In this document: positions 16,714 to 25,360 of the stretch, in pieces
Layout of the letters: the number at the start of each line of letters is the position of its first letter
How positions within the stretch are numbered: position 1 is the first letter of the stretch
Program-made: the position numbers and the translations under genes
The notes under the pieces: model-generated
Told to the model about the DNA's origin: nothing
The model's input: the letters and a program-made list of their open reading frames with translations, nothing else
Databases searched by the model: none
NCBI GenBank assembly: GCA_903847605.1
Contig: CAINED010000076.1
Span: 124,001-188,000, forward strand
Direction: 5' to 3'
DNA: 64,000 nt
Source of the DNA: an uncultured Hyphomicrobiales bacterium
GTDB lineage: Bacteria > Pseudomonadota > Alphaproteobacteria > Rhizobiales > Beijerinckiaceae

Positions 16714-16975
16714 GTTTGCCTCCATGCGGGAGTGATAGATTTTGGATCGAAATAGATTTTTGAAAATCTTGCGAGTTCAGCCGGCAAAGTGTCAAGCAAG
16801 TAATGTAGGCGGCGCTCCCCGGACAGCCCCGCCCGGTTTCACGACTTTCACGAAAACCTGACGCCCGTCCCATTTCGTGGCGCTGGACCTTTGGCGCGAT
16901 ATGGGCAGAATGGGCACAGGCCAGACCGTTCGCGGCGGGAGATCGCACGGCTCGGCATCGAAGGAGGAGGGGCCA
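16714..16975. other. divergent intergenic region between RTX2 and iorA-like gene
   Basis: About 260 bases without a credible ORF. Near RTX2 it is AT-richer (16735-16775), which may be its promoter. A strong ribosome binding site for the plus-strand gene (AAGGAGGAGGG) is at 16961-16971. Confidence 0.5.
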
Positions 16976-17431
16976 ATGGCCAAAATCGCACTGAATGTGG
17001 ATGGGAAGTCGCATACGATCGACGCCGATCCCGATATGCCCTTGCTTTATGCGTTGCGCGACGATCTCGGTCTGCGCAACCCGAAATTCGGCTGCGGCCT
17101 CGCGCAATGCGGCGCCTGCACCGTAATCGCCGATGGCGAGGCGATCCGCTCCTGCGCAACGCCAGTGGACGCTGCCTCCGCGCACAAGATCGTGACGCTG
17201 GCCGGCCTCGGCGGCGGCAAGGCGCACAAGCTGCAGGAAGCCTTCATCGCCGAGCAGGTGCCGCAATGCGGCATGTGCATCAACGGCTGGATCATGACCG
17301 CCGCGGCCTTTCTCGAGAAAAATCCAAAGCCGACCGAGGCGCAATTCAAGGAAGCGCTGACCGGCATCAAATGCCGCTGCGGCACGCATATGTCCATCAT
17401 GCGCGCGCTGCTGCGCGCGGCTCAGGCTTGA
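16976..17431 (+). CDS. iorA: [2Fe-2S] subunit of a molybdenum hydroxylase (isoquinoline 1-oxidoreductase alpha type)
   Basis: A 151-residue iron-sulfur subunit of the xanthine oxidase family that passes electrons from the Mo centre. Cluster II ligands are C40, C45, C48 and C60 (FGCGLAQCGACTV); cluster I ligands are C98, C101, C133 and C135 (QCGMC ... KCRCG). Length and cysteine layout match IorA-type small subunits. It has no signal peptide, whereas the partner carries a twin-arginine signal, so it would be exported as a passenger. The start is fixed by the ribosome binding site AAGGAGGAGGG. The partner gene begins 11 bases later. The exact substrate is unknown; aldehydes or N-heterocycles are usual. 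Confidence 0.9.
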   Translation: MAKIALNVDGKSHTIDADPDMPLLYALRDDLGLRNPKFGCGLAQCGACTVIADGEAIRSCATPVDAASAHKIVTLAGLGGGKAHKLQEAFIAEQVPQCGMCINGWIMTAAAFLEKNPKPTEAQFKEALTGIKCRCGTHMSIMRALLRAAQA

Positions 17432-17442
17432 GGGAGGCTGAC

Positions 17443-19719
17443 ATGAATCATCAGATCAATCGCCGTCACTTCCTCGCAGGCGCGGGCGCGCTCACCGTTT
17501 CCGTCGTTCTTCCGGGCGTCGAGGCCCGCGCTTTCGTCGCCACGGCCGGCACGGCGCTACGGCCGCCGCTCGATCCGAAGCGGCTTGCCTCCTACATTTC
17601 CATCAATACCGATGGCAGCGCGGTGGCCTATTTCGGCAAGATGGACATGGGTCAGGGCACCGATGTCGGCGTCGCGCAGATGGTCGCCGAGGAACTCGAC
17701 CTTCCCGCAGAGCGCGTCCACATCGTCATGGGCGATACGGGCACCAGCGTGAACCAGGGCGGTGCGTCGGGCTCGACCGGCGTGCAGATGGGCGGCGTGG
17801 CGCTGCGCAATGCGGCAGCCGAAGCGCGGCTCATCCTCGTCGAGATGGCGGCGAAACATCTGGGCGTCGCCGTCGACGATCTCACCGTCGATAACGGCAT
17901 GATCTCGGCGAAGAACGATCCGGCGAAGCGCGTCAGTTATGGCGAACTCATCGGCGGGCGCTGGTTCGATGCCGAAATCGGCTGGAACGGCCTGATGGGC
18001 AATCCGCTCGGCCTCAAGACTCGCGCCAAACTGAAGGATCCCAAGACCTACAAGGTCTATGGCAAATCCGCTCCGCGCCGCGACGTCGCCGCCAAGGTGC
18101 TCGGCAATGCCGACATGGTCATCGACATCAAGCTGCCGGGCATGCTGCACGGCCGTACGATCATGCCGCCGGTCGCCGGCGCGGTGCCCGTCTCCTTCGA
18201 CGAAAGCTCGGTGAAACATATTCCCGGCGTCAAGGTCGTTCACGAGAAGGGCTTTCTGGGCGTCGTCGCGCCACGCGAATGGGATGCGATCAAGGCCTCG
18301 CGCGAGTTGAAGGTGACATGGTCGGACGCCAAGCCTGCCTTCGTCGAGCAGAAGGATATTTACCGGCACATCCTGAATGCGTCGGTTGCGAAGTCCGGCG
18401 GCGACAAGGCCAATACCGAGAAGGCGAAACTGGACGAAGCCTTCAAGGGCGCGGTGCGCATCGTTGAGGCAACCTACGAATTTCCGTTCCAGTCGCATGC
18501 CAGCTTCACGCCGGGCATCGCCGTCGTGGATTACCAGCCGAACGGCATCACGACGCTGTGGACGGGGTCGCAGAAGCCGCATTATGCCGCGGATGGCGTC
18601 GCCAATATTCTCGGGCTGAAGAGCGAGCAGGTGCGCGGCATCTGGACTCCCGGCGCAGGCTGCTATGGTCGCAACGATGCGGGCGATGCGGCCGTTGGCG
18701 CGGCGATCCTTTCGAAAGCCGTGGGCAAGCCCGTGCGTTACCAGATGATGCGCCATGAAGGCACGGGCTGGGATCCGAAGTCCCCGGCGTCGGTGCATCG
18801 CGTGCGCGCGGGTCTCGACAAGGACAACAAGGTGATCGCGTGGCACTTCCACTCGAAATCCTTCGACCGCCTCAACGTGCATTCGAACGAGAGCAATGCG
18901 GCAGACAATCTCTTCGGTCAGATGACGGGCGCGAAGCCGAAGCCGCAACTCACCTATGGCACGCCGGCGGAATCCTATCGCTTCCCCGCCAAGGCGCTGA
19001 CATGGGATGTGATCCCGCCGATGCTCGAACATTCCTCGCCGCTGCGTACATCGCATCTGCGCGATCCGCTCGGGCCGGAAATTCACTTCGCCAGCGAAAG
19101 CTTCGTCGATGAAGTGGCGTTCGCCATCGGCGTCGATCCCATCGACTTCCGCTTGCAGCACGCCGAGAACGCGCGCGACAAGGATGTCATTCGCGCGGCG
19201 GCGGAGAAGTCCGGCTGGCAGAAGCATACGGCGGCGCGGCGGCAGCGGCGCGGCGACATAGCCTTCGGTCATGGCGTCGCCTATGCGCAACGGAACGGCA
19301 CCCGCGTCGCCATCGTTGCGGAAGTCGAGGTGAACCTGAAGACCGGCGCTGTCTGGGGCAAGAAGTTCACCGTCGCGCATGATTGCGGCGTGGTGATCAA
19401 TCCGCAATTGCTGACGCAGACCATCGAGGGCAATATCGTGCAGGCGCTGAGCCGCGCGACGCTCGAAGAGGTGAAGTTCGACGGCAAGAACGTGCTGAGC
19501 GTCGACTGGGAGACCTATCCGATCCTCGACATCACGCAGAAGCCCGAGACCATCGACGTCGTGCTGATCAACAGGCAGGAATTGCCGCCAACCGGCGCGG
19601 GCGAAGGCTCGATGCGCCCGGTTACAGCTGCGGTCGCCAATGCGATTTACGACGCGACGGGCATCCGCATCCGTCAGGCGCCGTTCACGCCCGAGCGCAT
19701 CCGGGCCGGCCTCGCCTGA
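17443..19719 (+). CDS. iorB: molybdopterin-binding subunit of a molybdenum hydroxylase (IorB type)
   Basis: A 758-residue catalytic subunit carrying the molybdopterin cytosine dinucleotide cofactor. The N-terminus INRRHFLAGAGALTVSVV is a twin-arginine signal with the RR at residues 7-8. Characteristic segments follow: GKMDMGQGTDVGVAQMVAEEL, GDTGTSVNQGGASGSTG, the TGSQKPHYAA region and near the end the active-site glutamate region TGAGEGSMRPV. It lacks the FAD subunit of xanthine dehydrogenases, as is normal for IorAB enzymes that use a cytochrome. It is followed by a terminator, so iorA-iorB form a two-gene operon. The substrate is not determined. Confidence 0.9.
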   Translation: MNHQINRRHFLAGAGALTVSVVLPGVEARAFVATAGTALRPPLDPKRLASYISINTDGSAVAYFGKMDMGQGTDVGVAQMVAEELDLPAERVHIVMGDTGTSVNQGGASGSTGVQMGGVALRNAAAEARLILVEMAAKHLGVAVDDLTVDNGMISAKNDPAKRVSYGELIGGRWFDAEIGWNGLMGNPLGLKTRAKLKDPKTYKVYGKSAPRRDVAAKVLGNADMVIDIKLPGMLHGRTIMPPVAGAVPVSFDESSVKHIPGVKVVHEKGFLGVVAPREWDAIKASRELKVTWSDAKPAFVEQKDIYRHILNASVAKSGGDKANTEKAKLDEAFKGAVRIVEATYEFPFQSHASFTPGIAVVDYQPNGITTLWTGSQKPHYAADGVANILGLKSEQVRGIWTPGAGCYGRNDAGDAAVGAAILSKAVGKPVRYQMMRHEGTGWDPKSPASVHRVRAGLDKDNKVIAWHFHSKSFDRLNVHSNESNAADNLFGQMTGAKPKPQLTYGTPAESYRFPAKALTWDVIPPMLEHSSPLRTSHLRDPLGPEIHFASESFVDEVAFAIGVDPIDFRLQHAENARDKDVIRAAAEKSGWQKHTAARRQRRGDIAFGHGVAYAQRNGTRVAIVAEVEVNLKTGAVWGKKFTVAHDCGVVINPQLLTQTIEGNIVQALSRATLEEVKFDGKNVLSVDWETYPILDITQKPETIDVVLINRQELPPTGAGEGSMRPVTAAVANAIYDATGIRIRQAPFTPERIRAGLA

Positions 19720-19737
19720 TATCCGGGTTGAACAAAG

Positions 19738-19767
19738 CGCGGCGGAACTTGTTTCCGTCGCGTTTTT
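19738..19767 (+). terminator. rho-independent terminator after iorB
   Basis: A 10-bp stem with one G-T wobble (19738-19747 with 19753-19762), a 5-base loop and then TTTTT. It separates iorAB from the isomerase-like gene. Confidence 0.85.
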
Positions 19768-19789
19768 CTTGCGGCGCAGGATTTAATTG

Positions 19790-20527
19790 ATGACATCGAA
19801 CAGCAGAATGTACGGACACCGCGCGCGCATCGGTTACACCTCGCCGCCGCTGACAACAGAGGTCTTCCCGTACGAATTCTACAAGATCGTGCCCGATGGG
19901 GTGACGCTGGTGGTCACTTCGCTCGCCATCACCGTGCGCAGCAAGGACGAAGTCGACAATTCCTACGACATCAGCATGAAGGCCGCGCGCGAAATGGCGG
20001 CTTCAAGATGCGATCTCATCTGCCTCGGCGGCGTGCCGATCAACATGTCGCGCGGCGCAGCCAATGCGAAACAGATGATCGTCGATCTCGAGAGCGAGCT
20101 TGGGGTCAAGGTATCGACCAGCGCCTCGGCGCAGGAAAAGGCGATGGGACTTCTCGGCTGCAACAAGCTGGTCGTCTGCCATCCCTATGAAGAGAAGGAT
20201 ACCGACCGCATCGCCAGCTATGGCGCGCATTTCGGCGGACAGATTCTCGGTGCGCGCGGCTGGGGCAGCCCGTTCAACCAGATCGGACGCGTGCCGCAGG
20301 ACGCGGCGCTGATCATGGGCCGCGAGCTGATGAAGAAACATCCCGACGCCGATACCATCCTGATGCCGTCTCCGCACTGGCCGACGATCGGCGCCATCGA
20401 CATCCTCGAGAAGGAATTCGGCGTGACCGTGCTGACGGCCTTGCAGGCGATCGTCTGGGATGCGTTGCGCCGCACCGGCATCGACGAGAAGATACAGGGC
20501 TACGGACGGTTGTTCCGGGAGTTCTGA
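19790..20527 (+). CDS. maleate cis-trans isomerase / arylmalonate decarboxylase-like protein lacking both catalytic cysteines
   Basis: A 245-residue member of the Asp/Glu racemase superfamily, closest by pattern to maleate isomerase and arylmalonate decarboxylase: ARIGYTSPPLTTEVFPYEFYK at the N-terminus, RCDLICLGGVPINMSRG, and the C-terminal GVTVLTALQAIVWDALRRTG. Active members use two cysteines, normally in GCTS- and SCTNL-like motifs. Here the first is LGGVPIN and the second is MPSPHWPT, so neither is present. ATG at 19790 was chosen; TTG at 19787 overlaps it. The next gene, a Bug binding protein, starts 16 bases after the stop, suggesting a shared role in handling a dicarboxylate-like compound. 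Confidence 0.8.
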   Translation: MTSNSRMYGHRARIGYTSPPLTTEVFPYEFYKIVPDGVTLVVTSLAITVRSKDEVDNSYDISMKAAREMAASRCDLICLGGVPINMSRGAANAKQMIVDLESELGVKVSTSASAQEKAMGLLGCNKLVVCHPYEEKDTDRIASYGAHFGGQILGARGWGSPFNQIGRVPQDAALIMGRELMKKHPDADTILMPSPHWPTIGAIDILEKEFGVTVLTALQAIVWDALRRTGIDEKIQGYGRLFREF

Positions 20528-20543
20528 TCGAGGAAGGCCGCAG

Positions 20544-21590
20544 ATGATGGCAGCGCGTTTGGCGAACACGGGATTTGCGGCGATGCTGTTTGCACTGGCC
20601 GCCAGCGCGCAGGCGGCCTGGGCGCAAGGCGGCGCAGATTTCTATCGCGGCAAGCAAATCACAATGCTGGTGGCGAGCGGCGCAGGCGGCGGCTACGATG
20701 TTTATGCGCGCACGTTTGCGCGCCATGCCTCGCGCCATCTGCCGGGTTCTCCTGTCGTCGTCGCACGCAACATGCCGGCGGGCGGCGGACTGCAGGCGGC
20801 GCTGACACTTTACAATGTCTCCGATAAGGACGGGTTGACCATCGGCGCGCTGACGAACGGCGTCGCGCTTGATCCTCTATTCGGCCATCCCGGCGCGAAT
20901 TACGATGGCCGCAAATTCGGCTGGATTGGCTCCATCGGCAAATTGCAGAACATCTGCGCGACCTGGCACACAAGCCCGGTAAAGACCATCGCCGATGCGC
21001 GCGCACGCGAGGTTGTCGTTGCCGGCGCGGGCGCGACTTCCAACAGCGCGATCATGCCGCGCATCGCCAACGAACTTCTGGGCACGCGTTTTCGCATCAT
21101 CACGGGTTACGATCCGAACGCCGGCCTCAACAAGGCGATGGAAGGCGGCGAGGCCGAGGGCATATGCGGCCTGTCATGGTCGACCCTGAAAGCATCGCGG
21201 CCCGACTGGATTCGCGACAGCAGGCTCAACGTGCTCGTGCAGTTCGGCATGGAAAAGCTGCCCGACTTACCGAATGTGCCGGCAGCGCTCGATCTCGTCA
21301 CCGACGAATCCAGACGCAAGGTTCTCGAACTCATTCTGATCCGCCAGGAAGTAGGCCGGCCCTTTGCGACACCGCCGGCCATACCGGCAGACAGGCTCGC
21401 CATCCTGCGCGCCGCTTTCGACGCGACCATGCAGGACAGCGAGTTCCGCGCCGAAGCGGCCAAGCTGAATCTCGAAATCGAACCGTTGACCGGCGCTCGC
21501 ATCGACGCATTCATGCACGATGCCTATGCAACGCCAAAGCAACTCGTCGAACAGGCGGCGTCGCTGGTGATGCCTCCGGGTTCCCGCTAG
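20544..21590 (+). CDS. Bug-family tripartite tricarboxylate transporter substrate-binding protein
   Basis: A 348-residue periplasmic receptor with a signal peptide (cleavage near AWAQ, residue 27). The mature N-terminus DFYRGKQITMLVASGAGGGYDVYAR is the first-strand and phosphate/carboxylate-loop signature of Bug proteins, and ARNMPAGGGLQAALTLYN follows as usual. Bug proteins bind carboxylates for TctAB-type permeases; no tctA or tctB is in the window. It is co-oriented and close to the isomerase-like gene. Compared with many Bug proteins the N-terminal motif is slightly divergent, resembling the subset with GKTVTLIVG-like starts. Confidence 0.85.
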   Translation: MMAARLANTGFAAMLFALAASAQAAWAQGGADFYRGKQITMLVASGAGGGYDVYARTFARHASRHLPGSPVVVARNMPAGGGLQAALTLYNVSDKDGLTIGALTNGVALDPLFGHPGANYDGRKFGWIGSIGKLQNICATWHTSPVKTIADARAREVVVAGAGATSNSAIMPRIANELLGTRFRIITGYDPNAGLNKAMEGGEAEGICGLSWSTLKASRPDWIRDSRLNVLVQFGMEKLPDLPNVPAALDLVTDESRRKVLELILIRQEVGRPFATPPAIPADRLAILRAAFDATMQDSEFRAEAAKLNLEIEPLTGARIDAFMHDAYATPKQLVEQAASLVMPPGSR

Positions 21591-21734
21591 ATCGGGCTTC
21601 CGCCACAACGTTCGCGGCAAAACTTATTCCTCCGCTCGGCTGCCTGTGCGTGGGCGCTTCAGGCGCTCACGGAACCAATGCCTCCCATTCGCATTAACAA
21701 TCCTGATGGCCGGGTGGCGAATTGGAGAGAGCAC

Positions 21735-22322
21735 ATGAAGAATGTCTTTGCGGCCGGTGTAGCGCTGTTGGCGCTATCGTCGCTCGCCGTGACTGCACAG
21801 GAAGGCAAACGCGGCGATCAAGGTGGCGGGCAACGGCAGGCCCCGGCTGCGGCGCAGCCGTCTCCGGGTGGTGGCGGCATGCGCGGTGGCGGTGAAATGC
21901 GTGGCGGCGGCGCGATGCGCGGCGGTGGCGAAATACGCGGCGGCGGCATGATGCAGCAACGTCAGGCTCGGCCAGACGCAGGCATGCAGCGCGGACCGCG
22001 CATGGGCGGCGATACGCCACGCATGCAGCGGCAACCGGGCATGCAGCGCCAGATGATGCGTGGCGACCGCAGCGGCATGGCGCAACGCCAGATGCAACGC
22101 GGCGATCGCAACTGGAATCGCGGCGACCGTAACTGGCGCCGGGACAATTGGCGCAATCGCAACAATTGGCGTGGACCGGCAGCCGCGTCGGCGTTTGTAT
22201 TCCTTGGCGGCCCGCGCATCATCGTGCGTCCGGGCTGGTGTCGCGGTCTGCATCGCGGCTATCACCGCGCTCCGGGCCTCGGCTGGCACCGTGGCACGCA
22301 TCGCGGGCTCTACCGCTGCTGA
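21735..22322 (+). CDS. secreted Gly/Met/Arg-rich low-complexity protein
   Basis: A 195-residue protein with a signal peptide (MKNVFAAGVALLALSSLAVTAQ). The mature part begins with RGGGEM/RGGGAM-type repeats, continues with Met/Gln/Arg-rich stretches (RMQRQPGMQRQMM) and RGDRNW repeats. It ends in a more ordered segment (SAFVFLGGPRIIVRPG) rich in His, Gly and Tyr. Such proteins are common in Rhizobiales and are usually annotated only as hypothetical. Metal binding by the Met- and His-rich parts is possible but not shown. A terminator follows directly. The ATG at 21735 has GGAGAGA upstream. Confidence 0.7.
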   Translation: MKNVFAAGVALLALSSLAVTAQEGKRGDQGGGQRQAPAAAQPSPGGGGMRGGGEMRGGGAMRGGGEIRGGGMMQQRQARPDAGMQRGPRMGGDTPRMQRQPGMQRQMMRGDRSGMAQRQMQRGDRNWNRGDRNWRRDNWRNRNNWRGPAAASAFVFLGGPRIIVRPGWCRGLHRGYHRAPGLGWHRGTHRGLYRC

Positions 22323-22341
22323 TCTATCAGCAAGCTAAGTC

Positions 22342-22379
22342 AAAAAAGCATCGCCGGCATCACCGGCGGTGCTTTTTTT
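22342..22379. terminator. bidirectional rho-independent terminator
   Basis: A GC-rich stem (GCATCGCCGG paired with CCGGCGGTGC) flanked by an A-run on the left and a T-run on the right. It can terminate both the plus-strand Gly/Met-rich gene and the minus-strand permease gene, whose stop codon it touches. Confidence 0.85.
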
Positions 22380-22875
22380 ATCCGCGCCAGAGAACCATGA
22401 TGCCCTGCGTCAAATAGGCGGCGATGAACGGCAGGGGCGCGGATGCCGCAAGGCGCACGGCGGAAAAGCGCCAGCCCATCATGGGTATTTCATAAGTCAG
22501 CACGCGGTGCAGTGCGAAGACGGACCACGCCGTCAGGAAAGCCACGACTTGCGGAAATCCGGCGCCGGCTTTCATCAGCACGACGATGATCGGAAACGAC
22601 ACGATGGGACCGGCCGGCGTGATGCCGCCGGCAAAGGCCGCAAGGCAAATGCCATAGAAGCCGCTATCGGGACCGATCTGCGTGCCCACGGCTTCCGCTG
22701 GCAACAGCTTTCCGATGAAACCCGCCGCCAGCAGCGCGATCGAAATACGCGGAATGATCTCGACGAAGCGTACGCCGGCGCTGCGCATCGAGGTTCGAAG
22801 CAAGGACGGCGATTTACGCCAGGTGAAGAACGCCAGCACGAGCGCCAGCGGCAGCATGACCATGCTTTCGATCAT
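22378..22875 (-). CDS. half-size permease (COG0701/DUF318-like), second of a pair
   Basis: A 165-residue membrane protein with about four to five transmembrane segments. It has the motif GGITPAGPIVSFPIIVVLMKAGAG, matching the TPGGPMISFPLVAALSRAGSG motif of the gene upstream, so the two are paralogous halves. Proteins with this motif belong to the permease superfamily that includes ArsP-like organoarsenical exporters. Its ATG overlaps the stop of the upstream gene (ATGA), so translation is coupled and the two probably form a heterodimer. The upstream extension of the same reading frame is a shadow of neighbouring genes and was left out. Confidence 0.78.
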   Translation of the reverse strand: MIESMVMLPLALVLAFFTWRKSPSLLRTSMRSAGVRFVEIIPRISIALLAAGFIGKLLPAEAVGTQIGPDSGFYGICLAAFAGGITPAGPIVSFPIIVVLMKAGAGFPQVVAFLTAWSVFALHRVLTYEIPMMGWRFSAVRLAASAPLPFIAAYLTQGIMVLWRG

Positions 22876-23462
22876 GGCCGGCCACCCAAGTCTTTCGCAG
22901 GCTCTTTGCTTTCCTTCGGCAGATAAAGAGACAGCACAGCAGCGATAAAGGGCAGGGGCACCGATGCGAGCCATCGTATCGTCAAGAGTTCGACGCCGAG
23001 AAATTGCAGTTCCCAGATCAGGATGCGCTGGAAGCCCAGCACTTCCCACGAGGTGAGATAGGCGATCAGAGAGGCTCGCCCGGAACCGGCGCGCGACAGC
23101 GCCGCGACGAGCGGAAACGAAATCATGGGGCCGCCGGGCGTGATGGCGCCAATGCCGGTGGCAAAGGCCGCGCCCTTCAATCCGGCCTTGTCGCCGAGCC
23201 ATGCCGCGATCAGCGAGCGCGGCACGAGCGCCGTCACCAGCGCCGCTACACACATGGCGATGGCGATTTTGGGGATGAAGGAAAGCAGCAGCCAGAATTC
23301 GGCGATCGAACTTTCGAAAACGGCGTCTGCGCCTTTGAAATACCAGACTGCAAGCCCGCTCAACAAGGCGAGCAGAAAGAGCACGCGCATCGATCCGTCG
23401 AAGAACATGCCGCGCCAGTCGATCGGTCTGTGACCGGCGGTCTTCACGTCCTTCGCGTTCAT
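22872..23462 (-). CDS. half-size permease (COG0701/DUF318-like), first of a pair
   Basis: A 196-residue membrane protein with about five transmembrane segments (near 27-45, 57-80, 97-120, 127-150 and 160-180). The conserved motif ITPGGPMISFPLVAALSRAGSG lies near residues 107-128. It starts with ATG at 23462 behind a GGAG site and overlaps the second permease by four bases. Together with the unknown gene just upstream it forms a three-gene minus-strand operon. The substrate is unknown; the family contains both anion and organoarsenical exporters. Confidence 0.78.
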   Translation of the reverse strand: MNAKDVKTAGHRPIDWRGMFFDGSMRVLFLLALLSGLAVWYFKGADAVFESSIAEFWLLLSFIPKIAIAMCVAALVTALVPRSLIAAWLGDKAGLKGAAFATGIGAITPGGPMISFPLVAALSRAGSGRASLIAYLTSWEVLGFQRILIWELQFLGVELLTIRWLASVPLPFIAAVLSLYLPKESKEPAKDLGGRP

Positions 23463-23489
23463 GCGCTCCTGCTCGTTGCTGGCTCCGAA

Positions 23490-24005
23490 TCAGGCGCGAA
23501 GCGCCGTGAGCATGACTTCGATGTAGTCCCGTCCGCTGGCGACGACCAGCATGCGCGTGTGCGGCCGCAGATGATCGAGCGATGCGCCGACATCTGCTTC
23601 GCTCGCGCCGGCCTTGGGGACGACAAGGCCGATCAAAGTCTTGTTGTGCAGCTTGCAGGCGTCGGCGACGACGGAGACCGCGCGCGCATCCTCGCCCGCC
23701 GCGGTGATCACGACGACGAAATCGGACTCGGCGACTTCCGCGACGAGATCCATCGCGCGGCCGGCGAGGTCGCTCAGCCATGCCTTCATGCCTGCGCCGG
23801 TCGTGCCGGGTTCCGCGCCGGATGCAAAGGACAGCGACGTGAAGAATTTCGCGCCGTTCCACTTCTGCTGCGCGATCTCGTCGACAAGTTTCGCGCTTTC
23901 GCCATCGAGCGCGATAACCTTGGCCGCACGCGGCTTGGAATTCGGATACTGAATGCGAAAGCTCGCTTCATGTGCGGTCGTCATCCGCGCGGATTCGCTC
24001 AGCAT
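23490..24005 (-). CDS. conserved protein of unknown function upstream of the paired permeases
   Basis: About 171 residues; ATG at 24005 chosen for its AGGAG site 6 bases upstream. The sequence alternates short strands and helices (AKVIALDGESAKLVDEIAQQ, SDFVVVITAAGEDARAVSVV, KTLIGLVVP), which suggests a Rossmann-like nucleotide or cofactor-binding fold. There is no signal peptide and no transmembrane helix, so it is cytoplasmic. It precedes the two half permeases by 27 bases and is probably co-transcribed, perhaps a regulatory or energising partner. I do not recognise the family and assign no function. Confidence 0.65.
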   Translation of the reverse strand: MLSESARMTTAHEASFRIQYPNSKPRAAKVIALDGESAKLVDEIAQQKWNGAKFFTSLSFASGAEPGTTGAGMKAWLSDLAGRAMDLVAEVAESDFVVVITAAGEDARAVSVVADACKLHNKTLIGLVVPKAGASEADVGASLDHLRPHTRMLVVASGRDYIEVMLTALRA

Positions 24006-24073
24006 CTTCAACTCCTGTTCCGAATGGGTCCGAAACGATTAGGCGGCAGCCGAAGCCGCCGCCTTGATTCTCG

Positions 24074-25360
24074 TCACACGCTGGTCTGGCGGACGCCCGG
24101 CTTCACCTTCAGGGCTTCCTTCGCGCCGTCCTTGTACTGGACGTCGCGCTTGAGCAGCAGGGCCGCCTGACGCACCTTGTGATGTTCGGGATCGACGCCT
24201 GGCGGCGTGATGCCCTTTTCCACCAGCGCCTTGGCGGCGCGCATCAGGCGGTGGCGGGCCATGATGATGCCGTTGTCGGTGCCGACGAGGTTTTCCTTCG
24301 TGCGGTCGCAGATCGGCCCCATGCTCTCCTGCAACGAGGCGTCCTGCATGCCGATGCCCTCGATGCCGGAGAAGGTCTTGCCGGCTTTCTGGGCGGCGCG
24401 GTTCATCAGGTAGTCGTTGTCCTTGTTGGCGAGCGGGCGGTATGTGCCGGGCACGTATTTTACATGAATGCCCTTGCCGTCCTTCATCGCCGCGACTTCG
24501 CTTTCGGTCAGCGGCCGCGTGGGATGATAGTCATAGCTCCAGGCCCAGCAGTTCTCGTCGTCGATGGGAACCCAGAAATGCCCGTGGATCGGATGATCGC
24601 CGCGCGGGGGCACGCCCGTGTAGCAGGGCATGACCCAGGGCGTGATGCGCCAGTAATATTGATCGTCCTCGGCATTGCGCCGCGCGCCGATGAGCAGGCC
24701 GCCCTCGTTCTCGACGACCTCGAACACCGGACGCATGTCGCCCAGATTATACTTGTTGCCTGCCGCGCCCTTGAACAGCGGATCGTTGGAGAGATCGCCG
24801 CGATGCAGGAAGGAGACATGCGAGGAATCGATGCCGCCTTCCATGGCCTGGAGCCAGTTGTTTTCCTGCAGGCGCTTGGTCATGAACGACTGATTGAGCG
24901 GGACGGTGCAGAATTCCCACATCGGTTCCGGCGGCTGCTTCTCCGGCGGACCCATATAGGTCCAGAGCACGCCGCCCTTCTCGATCAGCGGATAGGATTT
25001 CAGCTTGATCTTCTTCGCGTAGCCCGATTCCTCCGGCTCGGAGGGAACGTCGACGCACTGGCCGGTCACGTCGTATTTCCAGCCGTGATAGGGGCAGCGC
25101 AAGCCGCACTCTTCATTGCGGCCGAACCACAGCGACACGCCGCGATGGGCGCAGAATTCGTCGATCAGGCCGAGCTTGCCCTCGCTGTCGCGGAAGGCGA
25201 GCAGGCGTTCGCCCAACAGCTTGATGCGCACCGGCGGGCAATCGGGCTCCGGCAGCTCTTCCGAGAGGAGGGCAGGCATCCAGTAGCAGCGGAACATTTC
25301 GCCCATGGGCGTGCCGGCATTGGTCTGGCACAGATAGTCGTTCTGCTCTTTGCGCAGCAT
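24074..25360 (-). CDS. aromatic ring-hydroxylating dioxygenase alpha subunit (Rieske oxygenase)
   Basis: A 428-residue Rieske non-heme iron oxygenase of the phthalate/vanillate-type alpha-only group. The Rieske ligands are C70, H72, C89 and H92 (CAHRG ... CPYHGW). The mononuclear iron motif is near residues 178-186 (D178, H181, H186 in GGIDSSHVSFLHRG). A leader ATG at 25480 was rejected: ATG at 25360 has AGGGGAG upstream and starts with the typical MLRKEQNDYLCQTNAGTPMG. It is divergent from a Rieske ferredoxin gene 206 bases away, and a reductase gene lies further along, so the three could form one oxygenase system. The substrate is probably an aromatic acid, by family and context. Confidence 0.92.
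   Translation of the reverse strand: MLRKEQNDYLCQTNAGTPMGEMFRCYWMPALLSEELPEPDCPPVRIKLLGERLLAFRDSEGKLGLIDEFCAHRGVSLWFGRNEECGLRCPYHGWKYDVTGQCVDVPSEPEESGYAKKIKLKSYPLIEKGGVLWTYMGPPEKQPPEPMWEFCTVPLNQSFMTKRLQENNWLQAMEGGIDSSHVSFLHRGDLSNDPLFKGAAGNKYNLGDMRPVFEVVENEGGLLIGARRNAEDDQYYWRITPWVMPCYTGVPPRGDHPIHGHFWVPIDDENCWAWSYDYHPTRPLTESEVAAMKDGKGIHVKYVPGTYRPLANKDNDYLMNRAAQKAGKTFSGIEGIGMQDASLQESMGPICDRTKENLVGTDNGIIMARHRLMRAAKALVEKGITPPGVDPEHHKVRQAALLLKRDVQYKDGAKEALKVKPGVRQTSV

Noticed and set aside
17557..19407. 616-codon minus-strand frame opposite iorB
   Set aside because: No recognisable motif, and iorB is unambiguous.
22876..23862. N-terminal extension of the second permease frame on the minus strand
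   Set aside because: It overlaps two better genes in other frames, is Arg-rich, and the ATG at 22875 is coupled to the preceding stop.
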